A stretch of DNA of 64,000 nt from Weissella minor (GCF_001437425.1 NZ_JQCD01000024.1:62001-126000), one strand, 5' to 3'. Positions 36,046 through 44,490 are shown, numbered from the stretch's first letter. A program made the numbers and translations. Notes: generated by a model from the letters alone, not told the origin.

Positions 36046-36798
36046 ATGATTATTGTATTATTACTACTTTTTGTCGTTCTAACCTTTGTTACATGGATTT
36101 ATATTAAGCCACTTCCTTTGAGAATCGTGGCTGGGAGTTTAGCTGTATTAGGATTGGTACTTAGTATTGCCGGAATTACGTTAAATTTCACAGATCATTA
36201 TGGAATGAAGCAAGTTACAAAAACAACAGAACAACAAATTTATTCGGCTGGGGATAAAAATTCACCAGCTAACATGTTACTTGCGCAAGAAATTGGTGAT
36301 GACTCAGGTAATTATGTATTGGTTTATCGTGAAAACGAAAACGATGCAGAGCCAAAGCCACACCACAAGCCTGACCAAAAGCACATTATTGAAGCTGTAA
36401 AAAAGACAGCTGATTATAAAGAAAGTGCACAGGCAACTGAAGCAACATCGCAAACTAAGACAACGCGTTGGGTGTTTAAAAATGATATGTACAAACTCTT
36501 GTTTGGTATTAGTGACCAACAAAATGAATTAGTTAAAGAAACAACAACTGTAACGGTGCCTGAAAAGACATGGGTTGTCATGTCTCCAAAGCAAGCGGAA
36601 GAGTTGGGAAAGCAACAACAAAAGATGCCAGCACAAGCACGTGAGATGCAAGCAAAGCAAACAGAAACTGCTGTTAAAGAGCAGATGATGGCTTATATGC
36701 AAAAGCATCCTGATGCAAGTGCAGCTGAACAAAAAGCACAGTCAGAAGCAATGGCTTCTGAAATGGCAGTTAAAGCAATTAAAACACAATTGAAGTAA
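36046..36798 (+). CDS. DUF4811 domain protein
   Basis: A 250-residue protein with two N-terminal membrane segments (about 1-18 and 25-45) and a soluble domain (about 50-200), then a Lys/Gln/Met-rich helical tail (about 185-250). The DUF4811 family is found mainly in Lactobacillales, very often directly after a DHA2-type exporter as here. Its start is 3 bases after the exporter stop and its ribosome site (AAAGGAGG) lies in the exporter's last codons. It may be an accessory subunit; that is inference from the pairing. Confidence 0.82.
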   Translation: MIIVLLLLFVVLTFVTWIYIKPLPLRIVAGSLAVLGLVLSIAGITLNFTDHYGMKQVTKTTEQQIYSAGDKNSPANMLLAQEIGDDSGNYVLVYRENENDAEPKPHHKPDQKHIIEAVKKTADYKESAQATEATSQTKTTRWVFKNDMYKLLFGISDQQNELVKETTTVTVPEKTWVVMSPKQAEELGKQQQKMPAQAREMQAKQTETAVKEQMMAYMQKHPDASAAEQKAQSEAMASEMAVKAIKTQLK

Positions 36799-36835
36799 GT
36801 TATTTTGATTTAGACTATCGCTTTAAGAAACGGTG

Positions 36836-36844
36836 TGTTATGAT
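36836..36844 (+). promoter_or_regulatory. Extended -10 promoter of the cold-shock gene
   Basis: TGT followed by TATGAT; no clear -35. The leader would be about 105 bases, and a small GGCA/TGCC hairpin (36929-36940) sits just before AGGAGG, as often seen for thermosensitive csp leaders. Confidence 0.45.
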
Positions 36845-36957
36845 AGAGACATAGTTTAAAAGATTTTTGTTTTATGTTTCGATCCGTTTTGAAATATGGC
36901 ATGGTCGTTTTGGATTATTTAAAAAATTGGCAAGAGTGCCAGGAGGTTCGTAACATT

Positions 36958-37158
36958 ATGGAACAAGGAACAGTTAAGTGGTTTAACGCAGATAAGGGAT
37001 TTGGATTTATTGCTCGTGATAACGGTGATGATGTATTCGTACATTTCTCAGCTATCCAAGGTGACGGATTTAAGTCATTGGACGAAGGACAAAAAGTTGA
37101 ATTCAACGTTACTGATGGTGACCGCGGATTGCAAGCTGCCGACGTTACAAAGCTTTAA
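36958..37158 (+). CDS. csp: Cold-shock protein (CspA family)
   Basis: A 66-residue single cold-shock domain. RNP1 reads KGFGFI and RNP2 reads VFVHF, so nucleic-acid binding should be intact. Csp proteins bind single-stranded RNA and prevent unwanted mRNA structure at low temperature. ATG 36958 follows a perfect AGGAGG; the frame extends upstream but only through the untranslated leader. Monocistronic with a strong terminator. Confidence 0.95.
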   Translation: MEQGTVKWFNADKGFGFIARDNGDDVFVHFSAIQGDGFKSLDEGQKVEFNVTDGDRGLQAADVTKL

Positions 37159-37169
37159 TTAGCTAAAAG

Positions 37170-37198
37170 AAGAACAGCTCTCGAGCTGTTCTTTTTTT
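37170..37198 (+). terminator. Terminator after csp
   Basis: AAGAACAGCTC with GAGCTGTTCTT, followed by a T run. The next ribosome site begins right after it. Confidence 0.93.
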
Positions 37199-37212
37199 GT
37201 GGAGAAATGAAT

Positions 37213-38103
37213 ATGAATCAACAGTGGATGAAGCAAGTGACTATAAAACAGTTACAACAACCAACAAGTTTGCGGGATCAATTAATTGCATGGCGGATTC
37301 CGCGACGCATACAAGGGCAGTTACGCCAAGGAAGACGTGTGCTGGTTAATGGGAGTTATAAACCCATGAATACAAATTTGAAAGCTGGAGACGAGCTGAC
37401 AATGCTGTTTATGGATACGGACTTTACCACGCCTGTTTCAAGCTATGTGCCGGATGCCTCGCAAACTGTGGAAGTGTTATTTGAAAATGAAGATTTGTTA
37501 GTTGTCAATAAAAGTGCGGGTGTTAAGATGCACCCAAACTCTCCAGGTGAAACAGGGACACTGATGAATTATGTTCAAGCTTATTTAAGTCATGATGATT
37601 TGGCGGATGCTTATATGGTTCACCGGCTTGATGAGGATACCTCTGGAGCTGTTTTAATTGCTAAGACACCGATTGTTGTCAGTGTCCTGAATGCTTACTT
37701 AAAAGATAAAGTCATTCAACGGGCCTACCTCGCAATTGTTGAAGGGGTAATGAATCAAACGCAGGGGGATGTTGATTTACCGATAGGTATTAATCCTGAG
37801 AATGAGCGTTTACGACAAGTTAATGGCCTCAAGGCACAAAAAGCATTAACACATTGGAAAGTAACCCATTCTTTTGACAATCATACATTGGTCGCATTGC
37901 AGCTCGATACTGGGCGAACGCATCAAATTCGTGTCCATATGCAAGCCTTGGGACATCCAATTGTGGGAGATCGGTATTATAATCGGGAACAAAGCCATTC
38001 AAGATTGATGCTGCATGCCAATAAAATCACATTTATAATGCCTTTCACTAATGAACAAAGGGAAGTTAAAGGTGCCTTACCGAAAGATTTTTGTTTAAAT
38101 TAA
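37213..38103 (+). CDS. RluA-family pseudouridine synthase
   Basis: A 296-residue RNA pseudouridine synthase with an N-terminal S4-like region (about 15-65) and the catalytic motif HRLDEDTSG with Asp140. Later motifs (LDTGRTHQIRVHM and LMLHA) are present. The target is probably uridines in 23S rRNA, as for RluC/RluD, but several paralogues exist in Firmicutes and specificity is not readable. ATG 37213 is 8 bases from GGAG; an ATG at 37207 is too close to it. Confidence 0.88.
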   Translation: MNQQWMKQVTIKQLQQPTSLRDQLIAWRIPRRIQGQLRQGRRVLVNGSYKPMNTNLKAGDELTMLFMDTDFTTPVSSYVPDASQTVEVLFENEDLLVVNKSAGVKMHPNSPGETGTLMNYVQAYLSHDDLADAYMVHRLDEDTSGAVLIAKTPIVVSVLNAYLKDKVIQRAYLAIVEGVMNQTQGDVDLPIGINPENERLRQVNGLKAQKALTHWKVTHSFDNHTLVALQLDTGRTHQIRVHMQALGHPIVGDRYYNREQSHSRLMLHANKITFIMPFTNEQREVKGALPKDFCLN

Positions 38104-38107
38104 GAAT

Positions 38108-38151
38108 TGTTAAAGGATTGTAATGAAAAGTTAAGCGTTTTAAGGTAAACT
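38108..38151 (+). promoter_or_regulatory. WalR box and -10 of the LysM-CAP gene
   Basis: TGTTAA-AGGAT-TGTAAT (38108-38124) is a full match to the WalR consensus of two TGTWAH half-sites 5 bases apart. TAAACT, preceded by GG, lies 21 bases further on (38146-38151). This mirrors the promoter at 33403-33445. Confidence 0.65.
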
Positions 38152-38192
38152 TACTAAAGTAAACATTTAAATGAAGGCGACAGGAAATAATA

Positions 38193-39392
38193 ATGAATGA
38201 GAATACGTTAAAACAATTAGGTAAATCAACAGTACTAGCTTCCTCTCTTTTGGCAGCGGGCGTATTTGTAAATCAAACAAATGCATCAGCCTCTGAAGCG
38301 CAAAATGGTTGGACAGCCAACTCAGTAGCGCAAGTTAGTCAAGCAGTTCAACAATCAGCAGGAAATGACTATCTCGTTCGTTACGGAGATACGTTGTGGG
38401 CACTATCGCAAGCAACAAATAGCTCAATTGCTCATTTGGCACAAACAAACGGTATTGCTAATCCAGATTTGATTTATGCTGGAACAACATTGACGTTAAG
38501 TGATGGTGCAATTGCGCGTCCAGTCGCACAAGCGGTACCTGATGAACAAGCACAAGTAGATGCTACAGCACAACCTGTAGAACAAACTCAAGTGGCTGAT
38601 CAAGCACAGGCTACAGAACAAGCTCAAGTGGCTGATCAAACACAACCTGCAGAACAGGTTCAAGCTGATACAGCAGAGCAAGATCAAGCAGCGGCTAACC
38701 AAGCTGAAGCTGAAGCCAATGCAGCGGCAGAACAAGCTCGTCAAGCTGAAGAAGAAGCTAATCAATTAGCTGCACAAAAGGCTGAAGAAGAAGCCGCAGC
38801 ACAACGCGCAGCTGAAGCACAAGCTAAGCAAGATGCCCAAATTAAGGCACAAGCAATTGAAGCAGCAGAAGCACAAAAGCGTGAAGCTGCAAACCAAGCA
38901 CGTCAAGAAGCACAACAAAAGCAAGCACAAGCTCAAGAAAAGCAAGCTGAAGCACAACAAAAGCAAGCACAACAAGAGTCTGCAAGCGAGCAACAAAATA
39001 ACCAAGCGCCTGTTACCCCAAATAATTCAACAGACGATTCATCAAATAATAATCCAGCGCCACAATCAGGAGATGCTACTTTTACAGCGTTGAATGAATT
39101 GCGTATTGCAAACGGATTGGCACCATTGCAATGGGATGCTGATTTAGCTGCTCAAGCAACAGCTCGTGCTAGTTTGGTAAATTCAACGCAATCAGTACCA
39201 AGTGATCACTGGTCAAGTGCTGGTGAAGTAATTGCGATTGGTTGGAATGCCGGAGCAGATGTCAATAATGCATGGTTTAATGAAATTAACATGGCTGGAG
39301 CACCTGGACACCGTAATTGGCAAATGAATGCTGGTTATACACGTGTCGGATTTGGACATGTTGGTAACTCTATTGTTGGTATTGCACGTTAA
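38193..39392 (+). CDS. Secreted LysM-CAP domain protein
   Basis: A 399-residue exported protein: signal peptide (about 1-34, ending near NASAS), one LysM domain (about 53-95: YLVRYGDTLWALSQATN), a long Ala/Gln/Glu/Lys spacer (about 105-265, predicted helical), a Pro/Asn/Ser linker and a C-terminal CAP/SCP domain (about 292-399). CAP signature pieces DHWSSAGEVIAIG and GHRNWQMN hold the conserved His and Glu positions. In bacteria such proteins associate with the wall; catalytic activity of the CAP domain is uncertain. It is probably controlled by the essential WalKR system through the upstream box. Confidence 0.87.
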   Translation: MNENTLKQLGKSTVLASSLLAAGVFVNQTNASASEAQNGWTANSVAQVSQAVQQSAGNDYLVRYGDTLWALSQATNSSIAHLAQTNGIANPDLIYAGTTLTLSDGAIARPVAQAVPDEQAQVDATAQPVEQTQVADQAQATEQAQVADQTQPAEQVQADTAEQDQAAANQAEAEANAAAEQARQAEEEANQLAAQKAEEEAAAQRAAEAQAKQDAQIKAQAIEAAEAQKREAANQARQEAQQKQAQAQEKQAEAQQKQAQQESASEQQNNQAPVTPNNSTDDSSNNNPAPQSGDATFTALNELRIANGLAPLQWDADLAAQATARASLVNSTQSVPSDHWSSAGEVIAIGWNAGADVNNAWFNEINMAGAPGHRNWQMNAGYTRVGFGHVGNSIVGIAR

Positions 39393-39406
39393 AATAAAAC
39401 TAAAGG

Positions 39407-39436
39407 AGATGTTTGAGTAATCAAATGTCTTTTTTA
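39407..39436 (+). terminator. Terminator after LysM-CAP gene
   Basis: AGATGTTTGA, loop GTAA, TCAAATGTCT and a T run, with two G-U pairs. Confidence 0.75.
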
Positions 39437-39452
39437 TTTATCATCAACCAGT

Positions 39453-39486
39453 AAAAAAACGCTCGCATATTAGCGAGCGTTTTTTT
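39453..39486 (-). terminator. Terminator of pepS (bidirectional)
   Basis: AAAAAACGCTCGC, 6-base loop, GCGAGCGTTTTTT. It lies between convergent genes and has a T run on either strand. Confidence 0.9.
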
Positions 39487-39489
39487 AAT

Positions 39490-40728
39490 TTATGTCCAGT
39501 CACCATTACGGAATACTGGAACTGCTTGGCCGTCAAATGTGATACCGTCAACATCCATGTCGGCTGAACCAACCATGAAGTCAACGTGGACGCTTGAATC
39601 GTTTTGACCATGGGCTTGGCGATCAGCTAGGCTCATTTGTGTACCACCGTTAATGTTTGATGGGTATGCTGCCCCTAAGGCGAGGTGATCCGACGCATTT
39701 TCATCAAATAACGTATTAAAGAAGGTGATACCTGATTGTGAAATTGGTGAAGGATCAGGAACAAGGGAAACTTCACCTAATGATGTTGCACCTTCATCTG
39801 TGGCTAATAACTCTTTTAAGACGGCTTCGCCGGTTGAAGCATGTGCGTCAACGACATGACCGTTTTCAAATGTAAGTTCGATATCTTTGATTAGTGTACC
39901 ACTGTATGAGAGTGGCTTGGTTGATTTAACATGCCCCTCAATATTGCGATAGTCAGGTGAAGTAAAGACTTCTTCTGTGGGCATGTTCGCAATAAAAGTA
40001 TGTCCAGATTTATCGACTGAATCAGCTGCTTCCCAGAAATGATTTTCAGCTAGTCCGACTGTCAAGTCAGTAATTGGTGACTTAAAGTGCAATTCTTTGA
40101 AATTATGATCATTTAACCAAGCTGACTTTTCCTTAAGTTTTTCAACATGGGCAGTCCAGTCAGCTTCGGGATCGTTATCTGCTGAAATTCGTGAAATTTT
40201 AAAAATTTGTTCCCAAAGTGTATCTTGAGCAGCATCCGCATCAAGGTCAGGGAAGACTTTTTGTGACCATTCACGACCGGCAGCGCCAATCACAATCCAA
40301 TCGATGTCGTTATTCATTGTGACTTCACGGACGGCTTTATTCGCGTTTTGATATGCACGTTCTGATAAGGTGATACGGTTGCTGTCAATGTGGCTAAATC
40401 CATCAGGGTCTGCAGACATAATTGAAATACGCGTTGTATTTGCATCTGCAATATTTTGTGAGCGTACTGGAACCCAAGTTGGCAGGTTAGATAGCATCTC
40501 TTCAGGTGCGTTTTCTAAATAGGCACGCTTTGTATGTAAATCAGACCAATCTACATCTACTTTGGCTGCACCGCGTTCATAGGCAGCATCAGTGATTGCG
40601 TGAACTAGGGGAGCTTGTTCAATTTCAGCATAAATCAAAATTGATTGTCCTTTACGAACATTAACACCTAGTGACGCCACAAGTTGGGCGTATTTTGTGA
40701 GTAGTAAGTCGAAATTTTCAATTGTCAT
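39490..40728 (-). CDS. pepS: M29-family aminopeptidase (PepS/AmpS)
   Basis: A 412-residue metallo-aminopeptidase of family M29, which removes N-terminal residues from short peptides in the cytoplasm. The family start ENFDLLLTKYAQLVASLGVNVRKGQ and the metal-site segments (GHTFIANMPTEEVFTSPD and the C-terminal HVDFMVGSADMDVDG) are intact. GAGGCAC precedes the ATG. It is monocistronic, on the - strand, convergent with the LysM-CAP gene and divergent from tagD. Confidence 0.92.
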   Translation of the reverse strand: MTIENFDLLLTKYAQLVASLGVNVRKGQSILIYAEIEQAPLVHAITDAAYERGAAKVDVDWSDLHTKRAYLENAPEEMLSNLPTWVPVRSQNIADANTTRISIMSADPDGFSHIDSNRITLSERAYQNANKAVREVTMNNDIDWIVIGAAGREWSQKVFPDLDADAAQDTLWEQIFKISRISADNDPEADWTAHVEKLKEKSAWLNDHNFKELHFKSPITDLTVGLAENHFWEAADSVDKSGHTFIANMPTEEVFTSPDYRNIEGHVKSTKPLSYSGTLIKDIELTFENGHVVDAHASTGEAVLKELLATDEGATSLGEVSLVPDPSPISQSGITFFNTLFDENASDHLALGAAYPSNINGGTQMSLADRQAHGQNDSSVHVDFMVGSADMDVDGITFDGQAVPVFRNGDWT

Positions 40729-40805
40729 TCGTTGTGCCTCTTTCTTTTATTAGAATATGCTCATTTTACATGATTTGAGCTGTTCTTACCAGATTTACAG
40801 CGTTT

Positions 40806-40834
40806 TTGCTGTTTCTAGGTAAGTGTAGTATAAT
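40806..40834 (+). promoter_or_regulatory. Promoter of tagD
   Basis: TTGCTG, 17-base spacer, TATAAT; the ATG is 43 bases downstream. Confidence 0.7.
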
Positions 40835-40876
40835 AACACGGATAGAATTTAAATGAACATCTAGGAGCAAAAAAAC

Positions 40877-41305
40877 ATGAGACGAATTATTACATATGGT
40901 ACATTTGATATGCTACATTACGGACATATCAATTTGTTACGTCGTGCGAAAGAGCGTGGTGATTATTTGATTGTTGCACTTTCAACGGATGAATTTAATT
41001 GGGACGAAAAACAAAAAGTAACCTATTTCAGCTATGAAAAGCGTAAGCAATTGCTTGAAGCTATTCGATATGTAGATTTGGTTATCCCTGAAGAGGGCTG
41101 GGCGCAAAAAACAGAAGATATCAAATTGTATCAAGTTGATGAATTTGTGATTGGTGATGACTGGCGTGGTCAGTTTGACTATTTGGAAGATGAAACAGAT
41201 GCTACAGTGACTTATCTTGAACGTACGCCTAAGATCTCAACAACACAAATTAAAGAAGATTTGAATGAAAAAGATTTGGCTAACGGTTCTTCAGATGAAC
41301 AATAA
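40877..41305 (+). CDS. tagD: Glycerol-3-phosphate cytidylyltransferase
   Basis: A 142-residue nucleotidyltransferase that makes CDP-glycerol from CTP and glycerol-3-phosphate, the donor for glycerol-phosphate teichoic acid. The HxGH motif is His14-Tyr-Gly-His17 and the second signature is RTPKISTTQIK. Length is typical, with an acidic tail. CTAGGAGC lies before the ATG. The next gene, after a terminator, uses CDP-glycerol. Confidence 0.95.
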   Translation: MRRIITYGTFDMLHYGHINLLRRAKERGDYLIVALSTDEFNWDEKQKVTYFSYEKRKQLLEAIRYVDLVIPEEGWAQKTEDIKLYQVDEFVIGDDWRGQFDYLEDETDATVTYLERTPKISTTQIKEDLNEKDLANGSSDEQ

Positions 41306-41336
41306 TAGCTTGGCTAGCATTTAATTGGTTAAATCG

Positions 41337-41369
41337 AAACTCATTTTACAAGTGTGAAATGAGTTTTTT
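41337..41369 (+). terminator. Terminator after tagD
   Basis: AAACTCATTT with AAATGAGTTT, 10-base loop, T run. Its right arm contains an ATG in frame with the next gene, which is therefore not the start. Confidence 0.85.
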
Positions 41370-41382
41370 AGAAGGAAATGCA

Positions 41383-42489
41383 ATGCAAAAAATTAAGAAC
41401 GTTATTAAAAATTCACCTTTTTTGGGTGCGTTATATTCTGGTATGTTAGGCATATGTATATTTTTTTTGCGTCATATGATTCGTGTTAATGACAAACAAA
41501 TTATGTTCGCCTCGTACAGCGGGCGTCAGATTTCTGATACACCATTAGCTGCATATCAGATTCTTAAAGCGGACCCGGAATTTGAGGATTATCATTTTGT
41601 GTGGGCGGTCAATCAACCAGGTAATTTTCCTGAATTTGAAGATGTTGAACAAGTCAAAATGGATTCAATGGGATATTTTATCCAATTGTTGAAATCGAAA
41701 TTTTGGATTTCAAATGCTTCCATTGAACGCTTAATTCCTTTTAAACATCCAAATAATATTTACATTCAATTTTGGCATGGTGTACCGCTAAAGACATTAG
41801 GTCATTCCGAACCGGATTTACCCCAATTGGTACAACGTTGGTATGATCATGTCGAGTTAGATTATCTGTTTGCTTATAGTTCATACGATGCAGAAAAGTT
41901 GCATGGATTATTTCCACAAACAAAACAGGTTGTTGAACGGGGACAATTACGAAAGTGGTTATCTGACCAAGTGCAACCTGACTTAGCATTGAAAGCACAA
42001 TTGGGCAATGATAAGCCGGTGTTACTATATGTACCAACGTATCGAAATGATCAACAAATTGAAGCTTTTTTGAATACGGACGAATTAACAGATTTGATGC
42101 ATGATTACCAAGTGATTTATCGGGGACATTATTTTTCAGAACGAACCGATTTACCTGGATTGATTGATGGCAATCAATTTGATCTTTATCAATTGTTTGC
42201 GGTTGCGGATTTATTGATTACAGATTATTCGAGTGTGATGTTTGATTTTGCATACTGGCAAAAACCAATCTATCTCTATGCACCAGATTTGGAAAATTAC
42301 CAAGCGACCCGTGGATTCTTTCTTAATCCAAAGTCGCTGGGATTACCTGTTGTTGAGTCATTTGATGATTTGAAAAAGACTTTAACAGCCGCAGAACCAA
42401 TGACGGACGTATTGCAGGCGTTAGAAATGACCTACGATCCGCACGATGTCGATCAGACAATTGAGGCTTTTAAAGCGTGTTTTAAATAA
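41383..42489 (+). CDS. CDP-glycerol glycerophosphotransferase (TagB/TagF-like)
   Basis: A 368-residue enzyme that transfers glycerol-phosphate from CDP-glycerol to a wall-polymer lipid precursor. Motifs seen: WHGVPLKTLG, PTYRNDQ, YRGHYF and DLLITDYSSVMFDFA, the last being the CDP-glycerol binding block. An N-terminal hydrophobic segment (about 12-32) suggests membrane attachment. ATG 41383 after AGAAGGAAA is chosen because an upstream ATG lies in the terminator stem. Whether it is a primase (TagB) or polymerase (TagF) is not decided by its size. Confidence 0.88.
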   Translation: MQKIKNVIKNSPFLGALYSGMLGICIFFLRHMIRVNDKQIMFASYSGRQISDTPLAAYQILKADPEFEDYHFVWAVNQPGNFPEFEDVEQVKMDSMGYFIQLLKSKFWISNASIERLIPFKHPNNIYIQFWHGVPLKTLGHSEPDLPQLVQRWYDHVELDYLFAYSSYDAEKLHGLFPQTKQVVERGQLRKWLSDQVQPDLALKAQLGNDKPVLLYVPTYRNDQQIEAFLNTDELTDLMHDYQVIYRGHYFSERTDLPGLIDGNQFDLYQLFAVADLLITDYSSVMFDFAYWQKPIYLYAPDLENYQATRGFFLNPKSLGLPVVESFDDLKKTLTAAEPMTDVLQALEMTYDPHDVDQTIEAFKACFK

Positions 42490-42495
42490 TTCGTT

Positions 42496-42536
42496 AAAAA
42501 ACCACCAAAGTTTAAGCTAAAGATGGTTTTTTTTTT
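42496..42536 (+). terminator. Terminator after glycerophosphotransferase gene
   Basis: AAAAAACCA with TGGTTTTTT enclosing a small TTTA/TAAA stem, then a long T run. Confidence 0.75.
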
Positions 42537-42623
42537 GTAGAAAAGGTAGGCTTAATTATCAGGGTGCAAAATAACTTTGAGATCAGTTATTGAAAATGTG
42601 ATTAAAGAGAGTTCGGTAAGCCA

Positions 42624-43253
42624 ATGAACAAGAAAAGTAAAAGTTATATATTTTCAAAGCGGTTTTTAGATATATCAGTCGCAATTTTTGCACTGATTGT
42701 TTTATCACCTGTTTTTTTGTGTGTTTCGATTTTGTATCTATTTGGTGAAAATCGCGGGCCTATTTTTTATCAACAGACTAGAATTGGTTTTGAACATCGA
42801 AAATTTAAAATTTATAAATTTAGATCAATGGTGGTGGGGGCTGATGCACGCTTGACGGAAAATCCAGAACTTTATGCGAAATTTGTGGCAAATGGTTATA
42901 AGTTACCAACTTCTGAGGATCCACGCATCACGAGTTTAGGTGCTTTTTTACGTAAAACATCTATCGATGAACTTCCACAATTTATCAATATTTTAAAAGG
43001 TGATATGAGTATAATTGGACCACGTCCAGTGGTTGAAAAAGAACTTGTTGAATACGGGGATGAAGTAGATACGTTCTTGTCGGTGCGTCCTGGAGCAATG
43101 GGTTTGTGGCAAGCAAGTGGTCGAAGCAATATTCAGTACCCAGAGCGAGCGCAATTGGAATTAGATTACGCAAAGAATGCCAATATCTGGTTTGATTTTA
43201 GAATTATTTTTATGACCATTCAGGCGATATTTAAAAAAGTCGGTGCAATGTAA
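42624..43253 (+). CDS. Undecaprenyl-phosphate sugar-1-phosphate transferase
   Basis: A 209-residue bacterial sugar transferase (WbaP/EpsL C-terminal type). One N-terminal membrane hairpin (about 12-38) is followed by the conserved SIDELPQFINILKGDMSIIGPRP. It loads the first sugar onto undecaprenyl phosphate to start exopolysaccharide or wall-polymer repeat synthesis. It lacks the N-terminal multi-membrane region of long WbaP forms. Only two further genes follow in this cluster, so the rest of the pathway is elsewhere. Confidence 0.9.
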   Translation: MNKKSKSYIFSKRFLDISVAIFALIVLSPVFLCVSILYLFGENRGPIFYQQTRIGFEHRKFKIYKFRSMVVGADARLTENPELYAKFVANGYKLPTSEDPRITSLGAFLRKTSIDELPQFINILKGDMSIIGPRPVVEKELVEYGDEVDTFLSVRPGAMGLWQASGRSNIQYPERAQLELDYAKNANIWFDFRIIFMTIQAIFKKVGAM

Positions 43254-43276
43254 TTTAAACGTGGAGGTGTGAGTTG

Positions 43277-43570
43277 ATGAAAGAACGAAGCCGAACATGG
43301 GTCGTGTGGGCGCTTTTAATCTTTTTAATTGGGGTTATGGCATTTGGTAGTTACTATATCAATACGGTTCAAAAAGAACGGGTGACTCAATCGCAAAAGC
43401 GTGATGCGCCGAAAGCGATTAAAGCCGCACGCGATGAATTACAAGCTGCTGATATTGATACAAAAGATATTTCAGATAAAAAAATCGATGCTGTGATACA
43501 GGAAGCAAAAGCGGATAACGTTTCAGTTGTTGAATATGTAAAAGCGCATCGGACCGCTCTAGATGAATAG
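43277..43570 (+). CDS. Small single-span membrane protein, unknown function
   Basis: A 97-residue protein: short basic N-terminus, one membrane segment (about 9-29) and a hydrophilic Lys/Asp/Ala-rich helical domain. I recognise no family. GTGGAGGTG lies before ATG 43277; a TTG 3 bases upstream is the alternative. It sits 23 bases after the sugar transferase and 15 bases before the DUF4422 gene, so it is probably part of this polysaccharide operon and may help assemble or anchor its enzymes (inference). Confidence 0.65.
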   Translation: MKERSRTWVVWALLIFLIGVMAFGSYYINTVQKERVTQSQKRDAPKAIKAARDELQAADIDTKDISDKKIDAVIQEAKADNVSVVEYVKAHRTALDE

Positions 43571-43585
43571 TCAGAGGAATTAACT

Positions 43586-44359
43586 ATGAAAATTATTGTT
43601 GCGGCACATAAACCATATCAAATGCCTGATGCGGCGATTTATCAGCCGGTGTTTGTTGGTGCGGCCTTGAAGACAGATATGCCAGATGGATATATTGGGG
43701 ATGATACGGGGACGAATATGTCTGAAATGAATCCTTATTATAATGAATTAACGGCACTATATTGGGCAAAATATAATCTTCAAGATGAAGATGTGATTGG
43801 TTTAGCTCATTATCGTCGTTATTTGGGTACCAAAACCAGTCATGCACTGAAAGATGTCTTAACGGAAGTTGATATTGCACACGCGTTGACAGAGGTGGAT
43901 GTTTTGTTGCCAAAGCATCGGAATTATTTCATTGAAAACCAAAAAGATCATTATTTAAATGCACATTTAAATGAGCCATATTTTGTCATGGCTCAGGTGA
44001 TTCATGACGATTATCCAGAGTATGAAGCAGCCTTTAAGACATTAGAAAAGTCGACAAAAATTCATCTCTATAATATGGGGATTATGCGCCAAGAATTGTT
44101 CCAAGAATATACTGATTTTGTTTTTGGTGTTTTGGAAAAGGTGCAAACACAAATTCCCTATCAAAATTATGAAGGTCAAGATGCACGCGTCTTTGGTTTT
44201 TTGGCAGAACGGTTGATGGATGTTTGGGTGAATACACATCAACTAACCTATAAAGAGTTCCCTTTGGTTACGACAGAAAAAACCAATTGGGTGGACAAGG
44301 GTTCGCAATTCCTAAGACGTAAGTTTGTCAAAGGTGATGCAAAGAAAACACATTTTTAA
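43586..44359 (+). CDS. DUF4422 capsular polysaccharide protein
   Basis: A 257-residue DUF4422 protein, a glycosyltransferase-like family found in capsule and exopolysaccharide clusters. Family pieces seen: KIIVAAHKPY at the N-terminus, NELTALYWAKYN, GLAHYRRYLG and a long middle region with VMAQVIH. It is soluble, with no membrane segment. The donor and acceptor are not known. It is the last gene of the operon; the terminator stem begins inside its stop codon. Confidence 0.85.
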   Translation: MKIIVAAHKPYQMPDAAIYQPVFVGAALKTDMPDGYIGDDTGTNMSEMNPYYNELTALYWAKYNLQDEDVIGLAHYRRYLGTKTSHALKDVLTEVDIAHALTEVDVLLPKHRNYFIENQKDHYLNAHLNEPYFVMAQVIHDDYPEYEAAFKTLEKSTKIHLYNMGIMRQELFQEYTDFVFGVLEKVQTQIPYQNYEGQDARVFGFLAERLMDVWVNTHQLTYKEFPLVTTEKTNWVDKGSQFLRRKFVKGDAKKTHF

Positions 44360-44391
44360 GCATATAACGATGAGTTATATGCTTTTTTTTT
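44358..44391 (+). terminator. Terminator after DUF4422 gene
   Basis: AAGCATATAAC, 5-base loop, GTTATATGCTT and a T run; the stem begins in the stop codon. Confidence 0.9.
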
Positions 44392-44458
44392 GAAAAAAAT
44401 AAAGTTTTTTTCTGAAATAAATGCAAAACAGGCTTCAAAAGACGATTAAATAAGGGTT

Positions 44459-44485
44459 TTAGCACTCTTTGTATTTAAGTGCTAA
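44459..44485 (+). promoter_or_regulatory. CIRCE operator 1 (HrcA site)
   Basis: TTAGCACTC-N9-AAGTGCTAA, one mismatch from the consensus TTAGCACTC-N9-GAGTGCTAA. It lies just upstream of the -35. Confidence 0.9.
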
Positions 44486-44490
44486 AAGTG

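Noticed and set aside
41359-41382. Upstream ATG for the CDP-glycerol glycerophosphotransferase
   Set aside because: It lies inside the right arm of the tagD terminator and before the AGAAGGAAA ribosome site, so the start at 41383 is preferred.
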